From: Gammaproteobacteria bacterium
GTDB taxonomy: Bacteria > Pseudomonadota > Gammaproteobacteria > SURF-13
Direction of reading: 5' to 3'
NCBI GenBank assembly: GCA_016195665.1
Contig: JACPZD010000035.1
Location: 43,267-107,266, forward strand
DNA: 64,000 nt
The notes beneath the pieces are model-generated. The model did not search any database. It had not been told where the DNA came from and saw only the letters and a list, made by a program, of their open reading frames with translations. How positions within the stretch are numbered: position 1 is the stretch's first letter; every line of letters begins with the position of its first letter. The translations under genes and the position numbers were made by a program. Below, piece by piece: positions 56,560 to 64,000 of this stretch.

Positions 56560-59082
56560 ATGAAGAGAATGTTATTTAACGCAACTCAACCCGAGGAGTT
56601 GCGCGTAGCGCTCGTAGATGGCCAGCGTTTATACGATCTCGATATCGAGACCTCTACCCGGGAACAAAAAAAGTCCAATATCTACAAGGGCAAGATCACC
56701 CGCATCGAATCCAGTCTGGAGGCGGCCTTTGTAGACTATGGTTCCGAACGCCACGGCTTCCTGCCTTTCAAGGAAATCTCCCGCAGCTATTTCAACCCTG
56801 CCCAGGCCAATATCCCCGGCCGCGGCATCAAGGATCTGCTGCGCGAGGGCCAGGAGATCATGGTGCAGGTCGAAAAAGAGGAGCGCGGCACCAAGGGCGC
56901 GGCGCTTACCACCTTCATCAGCCTGGCGGGACGCTATCTCGTGCTCATGCCGAACAATCCGCGCGCGGGCGGCGTATCGCGGCGCATCGAGGGCGAAGAG
57001 CGCAGCGAACTGAAAGACGTGATGAACGCGCTGCAGGTGCCCGAAGGCATGGGCATGATTGTGCGCACCGCCGGGCTCGGCAAGAGCGCCGAGGAACTGC
57101 AGTGGGACCTCGATTACCTGATCCGCCTGTGGCAGGCGATTGAAGAGGCGGCCGCCCAGCCGCGGCCGGCCCCCTACCTGATCCATCAGGAGAGCAATGT
57201 CGTCATCCGCGCCATCCGCGACTATCTGCGCAAAGACATCAGCGAGATACTGATTGACGACCCGAAGGTCTACAATGAGGCCGTCGAGTTCATGCAGCAT
57301 GTCATGCCGCATAACCTCCATCGCGTCAAACTCTACCAGGACAGCATCCCGCTGTTCACCCGTTTTCAGATCGAGAGTCAGATCGAATCGGCCTTCCGGC
57401 GCGACGTGCGCCTGCCCTCCGGCGGCTCTATCGTCATAGACCGCACCGAAGCGCTGGTCTCGATTGATATCAACTCGGCGCGCGCCACTCGCGGCGGGGA
57501 TATCGAAGAGACTGCCCTCAACACCAACCTCGAGGCCGCCGATGAAGTCGCCTGTCAGTTGCGGCTGCGCGACCTCGGCGGGCTGATTGTGATTGACTTC
57601 ATAGACATGACCCCGGCGCGCAATCAGCGCCTGGTCGAGGAACGCCTGAAGGAGGCGCTCAAGGCGGATCGCGCCCGCGTCCAGGTCGGGCGGATCTCGC
57701 GCTTCGGTCTGCTGGAGATGTCGCGGCAACGCATCCGCTCTTCACTCGGTGAAACCAGCCAGATCGTCTGCCCGCGTTGCAACGGCCAAGGCGCCATCCG
57801 CGGGGTTGAATCTTCGGCGCTTTCCTTGTTGCGCATTATTGAAGAAGCGGCGATGAAGGAAAGCACCGGCAGGGTTGAGGTGCAATTGCCGGTCAACGTG
57901 GCCACTTTCTTACTGAACGAGAAACGCGACGCGGTGAGCGCGATCGAAAAACGTCACGAGATCAGCATCGTACTGGTGCCGAATACGGATCTCATGACGC
58001 CGAATTATGAACTCAAGCGTATCCGCGCGGAGGACATGCCCAGCGAAGAGGCCGCCAAACCGAGTTACGAACTGGCGACTCCCATCGAAGAAGCCACCGA
58101 GATGATGGCCCCCGTGCAAAAGGCAGCGGCCGAAGAGCCCGCAGTAAGAGGCATCGTGCCGCCCGCACCCATGCCCGTGCGCCCGGACTACACTGCCGCC
58201 CCAGCAGCCAAACCCGGTTTACTCAAGCAGATCTTGTTCGGCCTGTTGGGCAAACCGGCCGGAACTGCTGCACCCGAAAAAGTTCCGGCGGCAACGCCAG
58301 TGGCCCGCGCTCCCGTAGAGAGACAGCGCGAACGCCCCCCACAAGCCCGTCACGAACAGGCGGCGCGGCGCGGCGGACAACAAGGGCGCAAGAAGAACGG
58401 CGAGCGCGGAAGCAAAGAGGGACGCAGACCCGATAGACCCCGTCAGGCTCGCCCTCAGGAGGAACGCATCATTGCAGAGAACAAGGCGCCGGAAGCGGCT
58501 GAGGTTATCGCCGCCCCCGTCCCCACCGCTGCTCCTGAAGTCGCCGCCCAGCCCAGCGAGAGACCCCAAAGCGGACGGCGTGGACGGCGTGGCGGCAGAC
58601 GCCGGCGTCCTTCCGATGGCTCGACACAGGCCAGAAAGACAGCCGGCGCCGATCCATCCACCGCACCCGTAGAGACATCATCCTCACAGGAGCGGCGCAG
58701 CTCAGACACCCTGGTGTCATCTGAGGGGCAAGGCATACCCCGTGCCGAGACATCCACCTATCGGCCGCAGGTAGAAAGCAGTTCCGACGTACAGGGACGT
58801 ACCAGTGTCGCGGGAGGCAGGATGCCGGGAGCGACCGAAACGGCCGGTAGTACGTCGACGGCTCCAGTGCGCGTCGCACCGCCGCATACATTCGAGCCGA
58901 CGGCCCCTGCCGAACAACGGATCACGGAACAGCCTGCTCCACCTGTGATGCCTTCACCTGTAACTCCTCCGTTGGCGCGCCCGGCCGAGACACAGCAGGT
59001 CGAGACCTATCTGCCCAGAGAAACCGTGCGGTCCGAAGAACCCCGGCTAACCGGAACAGGGTCAGAGGTAAAACAGGAATAG
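56560..59082 (+). CDS. rne: Ribonuclease E
   Basis: 840 residues. Catalytic half about 1-500: S1 domain ([20 protein letters not shown]), 5'-sensor, DNase-like domain ([20 protein letters not shown]), zinc-link CPRCNGQG and small domain. C-terminal half is disordered and rich in Pro, Ala and Arg ([16 protein letters not shown]) with scaffold-type arginine clusters. [17 protein letters not shown] at 743-759 comes from the 51-bp repeat and is followed by the normal tail. Main mRNA/rRNA processing nuclease; degradosome binding motifs are not obvious from the tail. Confidence 0.95.
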   Translation: MKRMLFNATQPEELRVALVDGQRLYDLDIETSTREQKKSNIYKGKITRIESSLEAAFVDYGSERHGFLPFKEISRSYFNPAQANIPGRGIKDLLREGQEIMVQVEKEERGTKGAALTTFISLAGRYLVLMPNNPRAGGVSRRIEGEERSELKDVMNALQVPEGMGMIVRTAGLGKSAEELQWDLDYLIRLWQAIEEAAAQPRPAPYLIHQESNVVIRAIRDYLRKDISEILIDDPKVYNEAVEFMQHVMPHNLHRVKLYQDSIPLFTRFQIESQIESAFRRDVRLPSGGSIVIDRTEALVSIDINSARATRGGDIEETALNTNLEAADEVACQLRLRDLGGLIVIDFIDMTPARNQRLVEERLKEALKADRARVQVGRISRFGLLEMSRQRIRSSLGETSQIVCPRCNGQGAIRGVESSALSLLRIIEEAAMKESTGRVEVQLPVNVATFLLNEKRDAVSAIEKRHEISIVLVPNTDLMTPNYELKRIRAEDMPSEEAAKPSYELATPIEEATEMMAPVQKAAAEEPAVRGIVPPAPMPVRPDYTAAPAAKPGLLKQILFGLLGKPAGTAAPEKVPAATPVARAPVERQRERPPQARHEQAARRGGQQGRKKNGERGSKEGRRPDRPRQARPQEERIIAENKAPEAAEVIAAPVPTAAPEVAAQPSERPQSGRRGRRGGRRRRPSDGSTQARKTAGADPSTAPVETSSSQERRSSDTLVSSEGQGIPRAETSTYRPQVESSSDVQGRTSVAGGRMPGATETAGSTSTAPVRVAPPHTFEPTAPAEQRITEQPAPPVMPSPVTPPLARPAETQQVETYLPRETVRSEEPRLTGTGSEVKQE
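58786..58836 (+). repeat. 51-bp coding repeat, copy in rne (sense)
   Basis: Same 51 bp with a few substitutions (ACCAGTG for ACTAATG, GATGCC for GACGCC); encodes [17 protein letters not shown] in the disordered C-terminal half of RNase E. Confidence 0.9.
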
Positions 59083-59117
59083 CTAGAACAAGGCCGTTTA
59101 ACGCGGAGGTTTAACGT

Positions 59118-59348
59118 ATGGAACAGATCGTCAATCTACACATCGAGCACCTGCCGGAAGGCGTCTACTTGGCAACATCGGACGAGCTTCCGGGCTTGGT
59201 GGCCCAAGGGCGCACCGTAACCGAGACCTTGGAGATTGCCCGTGATGTGGCCAAGAAACTCCTGGAGGCACAGACCGAACGCCAAGGGCCGCTCCATCTC
59301 CAAGAAGCTGGGGATTCCTTCGACTATCCCCTGGTGGTGAGTGGCTAA
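59118..59348 (+). CDS. hicB: HicB-family antitoxin
   Basis: 76 residues, ribosome site GGAGG. Partial RNase-H-like HicB fold: VNLHIEHLPEGVYLATSDEL then LVAQGRTVTETLEIARDVAK. No C-terminal DNA-binding domain is present, so DNA control may come from the HicA partner or be lost. Directly followed by hicA (stop and start adjacent). Confidence 0.8.
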   Translation: MEQIVNLHIEHLPEGVYLATSDELPGLVAQGRTVTETLEIARDVAKKLLEAQTERQGPLHLQEAGDSFDYPLVVSG

Positions 59349-59576
59349 GTGGGGCGGCTGGCAGGTTTTCGTTATCGCGAGATCGTCAAGCGGCTAAAAC
59401 GGTTCGGGTTTGAATTCGACCGCCAGGCCGCAGGCAGCCATGAAATCTGGTACAACCCCCAAACCAACCACTACACAACCCTCCCCAACCATCCCGGCGA
59501 CATGCCCGAGGGCACGCTGCGAGCAATCCTTAAACAGGCGCACATTGAACCGGAGGTTTTTTTGCAGAAGAAGTAA
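59349..59576 (+). CDS. hicA: HicA-family toxin
   Basis: 75 residues from GTG 59349. dsRBD-like fold with the catalytic His in GSHEIWYNPQ and the usual FEFDRQAAGSH and MPEGTLRAILKQA. Translation-blocking mRNA interferase. Paired with the upstream HicB in antitoxin-toxin order. Confidence 0.85.
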   Translation: MGRLAGFRYREIVKRLKRFGFEFDRQAAGSHEIWYNPQTNHYTTLPNHPGDMPEGTLRAILKQAHIEPEVFLQKK

Positions 59577-59840
59577 TCCCGAAACCGTTTCACTCCCTCC
59601 AAGCTACCTCGCCAGGTGCTGAAACAGTGATGTCAAAACCCGGCCCTTATTCTGCGACACCGTTATCGTACGTTCATGCAAGACCTGACACCGTCATCCT
59701 TCGCTCAGTACAGACTTCGACGAGATCAGGAAAGGCCCCGCAAGCAGGCGCGAATTTATTCGTGAGGCATACCCGATTTCACGGACACATGGTTAGGGGA
59801 CAACAGCGACCCCTTGTGTCCGCCAACCGGTTGTTGTGCG

Positions 59841-60036
59841 TTACTTTGCTTTCAGTGGAAACCGTTCGGGATGCGAGATTGCTTTCTTCGGTCAAATCAA
59901 CACCCAATTCCGGCCAGTAATAGTGCCCAGGTGTTGGCTCATCAACGTTTAGGATTTTTCCCACAGGCACATCCTTGAACCACGGAAAATTTTCGTAGGA
60001 CATGAATAACTCCTGACCGCGAGCCAATAGCCGCAC
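59841..60036 (-). pseudogene. DUF2442 gene, frameshifted
   Basis: Frame from 60036 reads RLLARGQELFMSYENFPWFK and NVDEPTPGHYYWPELGVDL, the usual DUF2442 style, then turns into nonsense after TEES. Deleting one A in GAAGAAAGC near 59885 gives EAISHPERFPLKAK and a stop at 59841, the normal end. The N-terminus is also cut by a stop upstream of the GTG. A companion DUF4160 gene is not seen. Decayed, or one base wrong in the sequence. Confidence 0.65.
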
Positions 60037-60130
60037 ACCATGATTTGAAATCCTGTGGTCAACTATTCATACTGTATTACTACCAGCAGCGGCTAAGAAA
60101 GATCCACTCTTTGGAAAGGTCGAGGTCACT

Positions 60131-60310
60131 ATGGAACCCCTAAAGAAAGACGCCATTAACGCCATCGCCAACCTGCCCGATGACGTGGACATGGAAGAGA
60201 TCATGTACCGGCTCTATGTGCTGGAGAATATCCACCGCGGTCAGGAAGACGTCGAGAAAGGCAAGACCACGCCCGCCGAACAGGTGTTGCGAAATATTCA
60301 ATCATGGTGA
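60131..60310 (+). CDS. Antitoxin of a ParE-type module
   Basis: 59 residues, MEPLKKDAINAIANLPDDVD then MEEIMYRLYVLENIHRGQED, ending QVLRNIQSW. Small helical protein with the DDVDMEEIMYRLYVLE motif found upstream of ParE toxins. It overlaps the toxin start by 7 bp. Confidence 0.7.
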   Translation: MEPLKKDAINAIANLPDDVDMEEIMYRLYVLENIHRGQEDVEKGKTTPAEQVLRNIQSW

Positions 60311-60602
60311 AGTGGACTGCACACGCCATAGCTCAACTTCGCCATATTCACGATTACATCGCCCAGGATTCTCCGCTCTACGCCAAGCGCGTGTCGGATG
60401 CCCTGGTGCGCAAGACCATTCTGCTCGACGAATTACCCCGCCTGGGACGCAAGTGCCGGAGCTCGACGACGAGGCGGTCCGGGAGTTGTCGCTGTACTCT
60501 TACCGCATCCTCTACGAGATCAAGGCAACCCATATCGACATCCTGGCGGTCATTCATAAAAGGCGGGATTTACAGGCGGGGGAGATTCCGAGAGAGCCAT
60601 AG
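60304..60602 (+). pseudogene. ParE-family toxin, inactivated by a 1-bp deletion
   Basis: Starts MVKWTAHAIAQLRHIHDYIA and runs to LDELPRLGRK, then frameshifts; the next frame supplies VPELDDEAVRELSLYSYRIL through IHKRRDL to the C-terminus at 60602. One G is missing from AAG-GTG near 60455. Without it the toxin is lost, so the antitoxin is an orphan. Sequence error is possible. Confidence 0.8.
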
Positions 60603-60840
60603 CCACAGCGCTCATTCATCGAATCCCGGAATCCGATTCACTCCTTCCGGACTACCTTGCTCGACCCCTTTCCATTCCATCGTGTGTTGGGGCAAGACCC
60701 TCTGTTTCCCCTGACCCTCTACTTCCCTTTGAAGCTGGCGCTCACGCTACCGCTGCCGTCGCTTAAGAGATTGCCGTTCGGGTCGTAGCTCAAGGCACTG
60801 CTGTTCCATTGGGTGAGTTGGTGGTAGGCGGAAACAGTGA
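60603..60840 (-). pseudogene. Rhs-repeat protein scrap
   Basis: On the minus strand, 60840-60719 reads YHQLTQWNSSALSYDPNGNL and LSDGSGSVSASFKGK to a stop, the repeat style of Rhs/YD proteins. The upstream part of the gene is absent. A 30-bp piece near 60830 (AAACAGTGATGTCAAGACC) is repeated at 59622-59645, indicating duplication around the toxin genes. The rest of 60603-61132 has no other gene besides a transposase scrap. Confidence 0.55.
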
Positions 60841-61008
60841 TGTCAAGACCTAGCCCCTATTGCGCAAACAAGTAGCTGTCACCAGCAATAATCACAACGC
60901 CCGCATCAGCGCACGAGTATGCTACTTAGCTAGACCTGGCCCCGGTCTGCTGGCCCCGGTCTGTTCCGGTCTGTTTCTTCCTTTATCCGGTGATGACTGT
61001 CCATCGTC

Positions 61009-61080
61009 CTACCTTCGATTCGGGGTGGCCAGGATATGGACATGGTTGGTCATCAGCGAGTGGAGTTGCGCAAGCGTGCG
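61009..61080 (-). pseudogene. Scrap of a REP-associated (Y1) transposase
   Basis: LHSLMTNHVHILATPNRR on the minus strand resembles the YVLMTNHVHLLVTP motif of RAYT/IS200-type transposases, including the HUH pair in HVH. Only about 20 residues survive. Confidence 0.5.
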
Positions 61081-61132
61081 GGCGAGCATTGATACGAATG
61101 TGTGTCCTCTTGTAGGCACGTTTGTTGTGCAG

Positions 61133-61546
61133 TCAGACCACACGCATATCGAGATGCCTGCCAAGGGCTCGCAAGGCCGCGGCGATACCGTCAATGCGCG
61201 TGGTGTGCCTTACATTGGTCAATCGGTTGACCTCTTGGGCGGTAGTGTGCAGGCGGCGCGCGAGTTCCGCAGGACGTACCTTTTGGCGCACCATCTCGTT
61301 AAGCAGCAACACCTTGGCCGACGTGCTGGCCGACAACTCGATAACGGGCTGACCACGCCTTGCCGTTGACGGCGAAGGAACCTCGCGCTTATCGTCAAAA
61401 TAGAAGTCCAGCGCCGTTTCCAGCGCATCCTTTGCCATTGCCAACGCCTCTTCCTTGGTTCCTCCAGAGGTCAACGCCTCGGGAATATCCGGGAACGATA
61501 CCCTCCAGCCTTTACCATCGGTTTTGATTTTCACAGGGTAACGCAT
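61133..61546 (-). CDS. hicB: HicB antitoxin with DNA-binding domain
   Basis: 137 residues from ATG 61546 (MRYPVKIKTDGKGWRVSFPD), ribosome site GGAGAG. The partial RNase-H fold ends about 60, then a C-terminal helix-turn-helix (VLLLNEMVRQKVRPAELARR and EVNRLTNVRH). Follows hicA on the same strand and probably represses the promoter through the 24-bp palindrome at 61824-61847. Confidence 0.85.
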   Translation of the reverse strand: MRYPVKIKTDGKGWRVSFPDIPEALTSGGTKEEALAMAKDALETALDFYFDDKREVPSPSTARRGQPVIELSASTSAKVLLLNEMVRQKVRPAELARRLHTTAQEVNRLTNVRHTTRIDGIAAALRALGRHLDMRVV

Positions 61547-61618
61547 CTTTCTCTCCATCAAGTTGTAAGCACACTCAGCTCGCCTCCCTGCGGTAAACAT
61601 CCCCTTTTGGCGCATTCT

Positions 61619-61795
61619 TCACTTCAATCCCAACTGCTTCAAGATTGCCTGCCTCAGACCTTCGCCTATTTCATGGCTTGGATGCCGTGGCAGCGTGCTC
61701 TGCCTGCCGTTCAAATAGACTTTTAAGTGGTTTGAACCTTGCTTGAATGTTGCTCCTTGGGCGGCGAGCCACCGCTTGAACGCGCTTTGTTTCAT
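61619..61795 (-). CDS. hicA: HicA toxin
   Basis: 58 residues, too short for many annotators: MKQSAFKRWLAAQGATFKQG, catalytic His in GSNHLKVYL, then RQSTLPRHPSHEIGEGLRQA. Typical HicA. First gene of the hicAB operon; hicB starts 72 bp downstream. RNase acting on mRNA, held in check by HicB. Confidence 0.85.
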   Translation of the reverse strand: MKQSAFKRWLAAQGATFKQGSNHLKVYLNGRQSTLPRHPSHEIGEGLRQAILKQLGLK

Positions 61796-61823
61796 AGGCC
61801 TTCCATTCGTTCAATACAAGTAA

Positions 61824-61852
61824 AATATAAACAATATTGTTTATATTGTCAA
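61824..61852 (-). promoter_or_regulatory. hicAB promoter with a 24-bp palindromic operator
   Basis: Minus-strand promoter TTGACA (61852-61847), 17 bp, TATATT (61829-61824). The perfect palindrome AATATAAACAAT/ATTGTTTATATT (61824-61847) covers the spacer and -10 and is the likely HicB/HicAB binding site. Confidence 0.75.
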
Positions 61853-61916
61853 GAGAGCAGGAAAGGGTCAAGTTGAGCTACCCCGGTTTTTGACCTTTTT
61901 TTTCACTTTTTTCATA

Positions 61917-62043
61917 GTAGGGTGGGCACGGTTTTTGTGCCCGCGCGGTAACCGAAGAATCCGACACTATAAAATTCACCGTCCATCATGCATCACGTTC
62001 ATTCGATACGCGTGGGCAAACAAAAAGATGTTGCCCACCCTAC
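61917..62043. repeat. 127-bp inverted-repeat element in a toxin gene
   Basis: Outer ends GTAGGGTGGGCA and TGCCCACCCTAC, with inner hairpins GGGCACGGTTTTTGTGCCC and GGGCAAACAAAAAGATGTTGCCC. It lies in the 3' part of the RelE-type toxin and codes its last ~23 residues. Confidence 0.8.
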
Positions 62044-62242
62044 CCGGCTTCTTGTAATACACCCGGTAACCGGGGCCGTAATCAATCCGCATCTCCGAGA
62101 CGCCTTCACCTACGGGCCTAACGTCTCCCGGGTTCCCGGCTGCCAAGCGTTCAACCCGCGCAAGAACGCGAGCCCGCGCATGGATGTCGCGCAGGCCATC
62201 GAGCCATTGAACATAGACATCTGTCTTGCGGATTTCGATCAT
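61976..62242 (-). CDS. RelE/HigB-type toxin with a repeat-derived C-terminus, probably inactive
   Basis: 88 residues. The first ~65 match the family (MIEIRKTDVYVQWLDGLRDI; VSEMRIDYGPGYRVYYKK), but then RVGNIFLFAHAYRMNVMHDG is encoded by the 127-bp element in place of the usual ILLxGGDKxxQxxDI end that carries the active site. No antitoxin gene follows. It is the first gene of a third integron cassette (starts after GTTGGGC). Its promoter is leaderless-like: TTGACA and TACATT with a palindromic operator lie directly before the ATG. Confidence 0.75.
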   Translation of the reverse strand: MIEIRKTDVYVQWLDGLRDIHARARVLARVERLAAGNPGDVRPVGEGVSEMRIDYGPGYRVYYKKPGRVGNIFLFAHAYRMNVMHDGR

Positions 62243-62248
62243 GAACCA

Positions 62249-62277
62249 AATGTAGCCGGTCGGCTACATACTGTCAA
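62249..62277 (-). promoter_or_regulatory. Cassette promoter with palindromic operator, leaderless start
   Basis: Minus-strand TTGACA (62277-62272), 17-bp spacer, TACATT (62254-62249). The palindrome TGTAGCCGGTCGGCTACA (62251-62268) overlaps spacer and -10. The predicted transcript start falls on the toxin ATG at 62242, so the mRNA would be nearly leaderless; no ribosome site is seen. Confidence 0.7.
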
Positions 62278-62302
62278 TGTGTGTGCTGTGGCTTTTCAAG
62301 AG

Positions 62303-62367
62303 GCCCAACGTGCAAGCTGAGGGGCGCGCCGCTTTTTGGCGCGTCCCGCTCGAACGCAATGTTAGGG
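62303..62367 (-). other. attC recombination site of the 4-TM cassette
   Basis: On the minus strand it starts CCCTAAC and ends GTTGGGC, with an inner hairpin (GCGCGCC...GGCGCG) and an unpaired extra part, the attC layout. CCCTAAC matches the GTTAGGG that starts its own cassette (62837-62843 junction), as expected for an integrated circular cassette. 65 bp. Confidence 0.75.
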
Positions 62368-62820
62368 AGCAGTTGTTTGGGATACACGGAAACGCCCACT
62401 CATTTTTAAACCATCACGGATATTCATGCTCATGAGCGTGAAATTCACGGCCCCGGCCAGAAGCTCCACGCCTTGAACTAAATAGAATGTTGTATCGAAG
62501 GTGCCCGCAGAAGCCCAACGGTCGAGGAAGATCGCGGCTGGAACCAAGACCAATAACCCGTTTGCCGCAATGAAGGGCATTCGTTTCTTCTTGGTTTCAA
62601 CAAGCCGCCCTTGTCGGGATTTTGAGAGAGCGAAACCGCTGCCACCGGTGGCCATAATGGCGGGGACGAGAACAAACAGACCCGGAACGACAATAAGATT
62701 TTTGATTGTGGCAACAGCTTGGTGAGAACCGAACAACTCAGCGAGGATCGTGGACAGAAAGAAGGTGGCGATAGTGAATGTTGCCAACAGGCCAGCGAGA
62801 AAATGTACTTTCTTTGTCAT
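62362..62820 (-). CDS. Four-helix membrane protein of an integron cassette
   Basis: 152 residues, four hydrophobic helices (for example HFLAGLLATFTIATFFLSTI; LIVVPGLFVLVPAIMATGG; AANGLLVLVPAAIFL; VQGVELLAGAVNFTLMSMN) with polar loops. Stop codon lies within attC, start follows the upstream attC junction by 23 bp: a complete cassette. Unknown function; small membrane proteins of cassettes are often phage-, toxin- or stress-related. Confidence 0.75.
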   Translation of the reverse strand: MTKKVHFLAGLLATFTIATFFLSTILAELFGSHQAVATIKNLIVVPGLFVLVPAIMATGGSGFALSKSRQGRLVETKKKRMPFIAANGLLVLVPAAIFLDRWASAGTFDTTFYLVQGVELLAGAVNFTLMSMNIRDGLKMSGRFRVSQTTAP

Positions 62821-62836
62821 TGTGGTTTCTCTTGCT

Positions 62837-62925
62837 CCCTAACGTTCGCCATAACCGGCAGTGAAAGGCGGGGCGACGAAGGAGCGCCGCTTTTCACTGT
62901 CCGCGTTGATGGCGTAGTTATGTGC
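62837..62925 (-). other. attC recombination site of the AbiH-like cassette
   Basis: On the minus strand it begins GCACATAAC (which contains the TAA stop of the AbiH-like gene) and ends GTTAGGG, with paired inner arms CAGTGAAAAGCGGCG and GCCTTTCACTG. GCACATAAC is the complement of GTTATGTGC at the start of the same cassette (63836-63828). About 89 bp. Confidence 0.75.
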
Positions 62926-63808
62926 GTCCATGATGATGTTCGTCTTGTAGATCCGCATATGTGCACGTCCGGATGCTCTCACGCCGAACGCCGCAGTTGA
63001 CTAACTCTTCCACGTGATGAACTTCGTCCGCTTCTTCATAACAGCACACTAGCCACCGAGCATTTGGGGCGCACGCAGCCAACTTGCCGAAATATGGCAA
63101 ATCAATTTTGTTGAGCGAATGACCAACTACAATAATTTCGCTGACGTGACCTACTGAATCGAAAAGCTTGCGATTCTTCTCTAACACTTCACTCACAGGC
63201 TTTTGAAGGGCATAAAAAGGATACTTAGCCGCACCTTCAGCGTCAGAGAACATGGTGCGGTTACTGTCGCCGTTCTCATCCAGTTCTGGCTCCTCTTCCA
63301 TGCTTCCGCCATGCCCAAAAATCAGATCATCAAACTTGTCGGCTCGTCCGTGTACATGAAATACCCTTTCATCACTTATCCCATATATAGATTGGAGCGT
63401 GGATGTGTAGTTGAAGGTGATGAAGCTGGCGTCCTGAGGGAATGCCAGCTTCATCTCAGCAACTGAAATATCGATTCCTTCAACCCACTCCCGGAAGGAC
63501 TCTCTGATTGCTTCCACATGATGATCAGCTTGCTCAGTAAGATCATCTTCCAAACCATACACTTCGCTTGGCCTAAAGCTTTCAGATGCAACATCTATGT
63601 GGTTATGAGCTTCATAGAACTGAAGCCAATCAAAACAACCGAGGGACTTTTCAAAGTCACACCACGGCCCCACATGAGCCACATCAAATGAATAGTAGTT
63701 CTCAAGCTCGTCGAGCATTTCTTTGGCGAATGTATAGAAGCGATCGTAACCGGTGGGCAGTCCGTGCCACAGATCAAATCCATTCCCTATGATGTAAAGC
63801 TTCGCCAT
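62918..63808 (-). CDS. AbiH-like abortive-infection protein in an integron cassette
   Basis: 296 residues. N-terminal LYIIGNGFDLWHGLPTGYDR resembles the nucleotide-binding-like start of AbiH; FITFNYTSTLQSIYG, VFHVHGRADK and IIVVGHSLNKIDLPYFGKLA are AbiH-family blocks. AbiH members give phage resistance by abortive infection in lactococci; the biochemical mechanism is unclear. The cassette is flanked by attC parts on both sides. Confidence 0.75.
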   Translation of the reverse strand: MAKLYIIGNGFDLWHGLPTGYDRFYTFAKEMLDELENYYSFDVAHVGPWCDFEKSLGCFDWLQFYEAHNHIDVASESFRPSEVYGLEDDLTEQADHHVEAIRESFREWVEGIDISVAEMKLAFPQDASFITFNYTSTLQSIYGISDERVFHVHGRADKFDDLIFGHGGSMEEEPELDENGDSNRTMFSDAEGAAKYPFYALQKPVSEVLEKNRKLFDSVGHVSEIIVVGHSLNKIDLPYFGKLAACAPNARWLVCCYEEADEVHHVEELVNCGVRRESIRTCTYADLQDEHHHGRT

Positions 63809-63827
63809 GCGCCTCCAGTGCTCACAA

Positions 63828-63874
63828 GCACATAACGTCTAAGCTGAGGGGCGCGCCGCTTTTGGCGCGGAATC
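63828..63874 (-). other. Partial attC of the upstream cassette, cut by an IS
   Basis: GCACATAAC, then AAGCTGAGGGGCGCGCCGCT and TTTTGGCGCG as in the 62303-62367 site, ending abruptly at GAATCTTCCCCC. The second half is replaced by the IS end. Confidence 0.65.
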
Positions 63875-64000
63875 TTCCCCCAATAAAATTGACACCTGAT
63901 TAAGCGAATTGAATTTCATACTTCGCGGGTGACACATAATTTAAAGATGAGTGCATTCTACTGTGGTTATAGAAAGGAAAATAGCTGCGCAATGCAGTAA
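63875..64000 (-). mobile_element. IS3-family element, right end with transposase OrfB C-terminus (extends outside window)
   Basis: Minus-strand frame from the window edge to the stop at 63900 reads ALRSYFPFYNHSRMHSSLN then YVSPAKYEIQFA, the C-terminal HSSLN-YxSP motif of IS3-family (IS150-like) transposase. The end TCAGGTGTCAATTTTATTGG lies about 25 bp outside the stop. Only 126 bp are in the window; upstream orfA/orfB are not visible. Confidence 0.7.

Overview
The window looks like chromosomal DNA of a moderately GC-rich gammaproteobacterium. The best evidence is the block pyrG-kdsA-eno-ftsB-ispD-ispF followed by surE-pcm-yqaA-nlpD, which is gammaproteobacterial in order, together with divergent rne/rluC, fnr, metG, mrp, dcd and nth. 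I cannot name a species. A heavy-metal cluster (Cu-type P-ATPase, Met-rich periplasmic protein, SHOCT, DUF302), a class-II FNR promoter and a D-lactate-type dehydrogenase with an FNR box suggest a metal-exposed organism that meets oxygen limitation.

Layout. 1-5 kb: copper/heavy-metal operon with several small membrane proteins, one frameshifted gene and one gene remnant. 5-14 kb: ppsA, an AsmA-like protein, a 2-hydroxyacid dehydrogenase, fnr, RNase R and tRNA-Leu. 14-20 kb: dcd, mrp, metG, an SDR, nth and DUF1841. 20-26 kb: HupE-like protein, SnoaL, TPR protein, small lipoprotein and DUF4331 protein, beside an ECF sigma factor and its cupin partner. 26-30 kb: alaC-hom-glcG-thrC. 30-38 kb: Mth938, nlpD, yqaA, pcm, surE, a broken envelope gene, a GGDEF-EAL protein and an Smr protein. 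37-45 kb: ispF, ispD, ftsB, eno, kdsA, pyrG, a fructosamine-kinase-like gene and a phosphatase. 45-50 kb: a five-gene island with Vsr endonuclease, C5 DNA methyltransferase, HTH protein, small charged protein and a GHKL (MORC/MutL-like) ATPase. 50-59 kb: yaeQ, ybiT, DUF1003, sppA, gph-like, rluC and rne. 59-64 kb: accessory DNA with HicBA and HicAB, decayed ParE and RelE toxins, Rhs and transposase scraps, two complete integron gene cassettes (one AbiH-like) with matching attC ends, and an IS3-family end.

The most unusual theme is the load of short dispersed repeats, many of them inside genes. One 51-bp repeat lies in frame in three unrelated housekeeping genes (smr, eno in antisense, rne). 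Other elements form the N-terminus of NlpD, sit over the kdsA start, lie in the MetG linker and make the C-termini of AlaC and of a RelE-type toxin. A pair of ~154-bp structured elements ends 37-38 nt before two unrelated start codons, with hairpin arms that differ in sequence between copies but still pair.

The most likely functional system of interest is the 45-50 kb methyltransferase/Vsr/GHKL-ATPase island, which resembles known MutL/MORC-type ATPases found in restriction-modification contexts but has its own regulatory region and a small accessory gene. Single-base frameshifts at about 517, 59.9 kb and 60.46 kb could be real decay or sequence errors.
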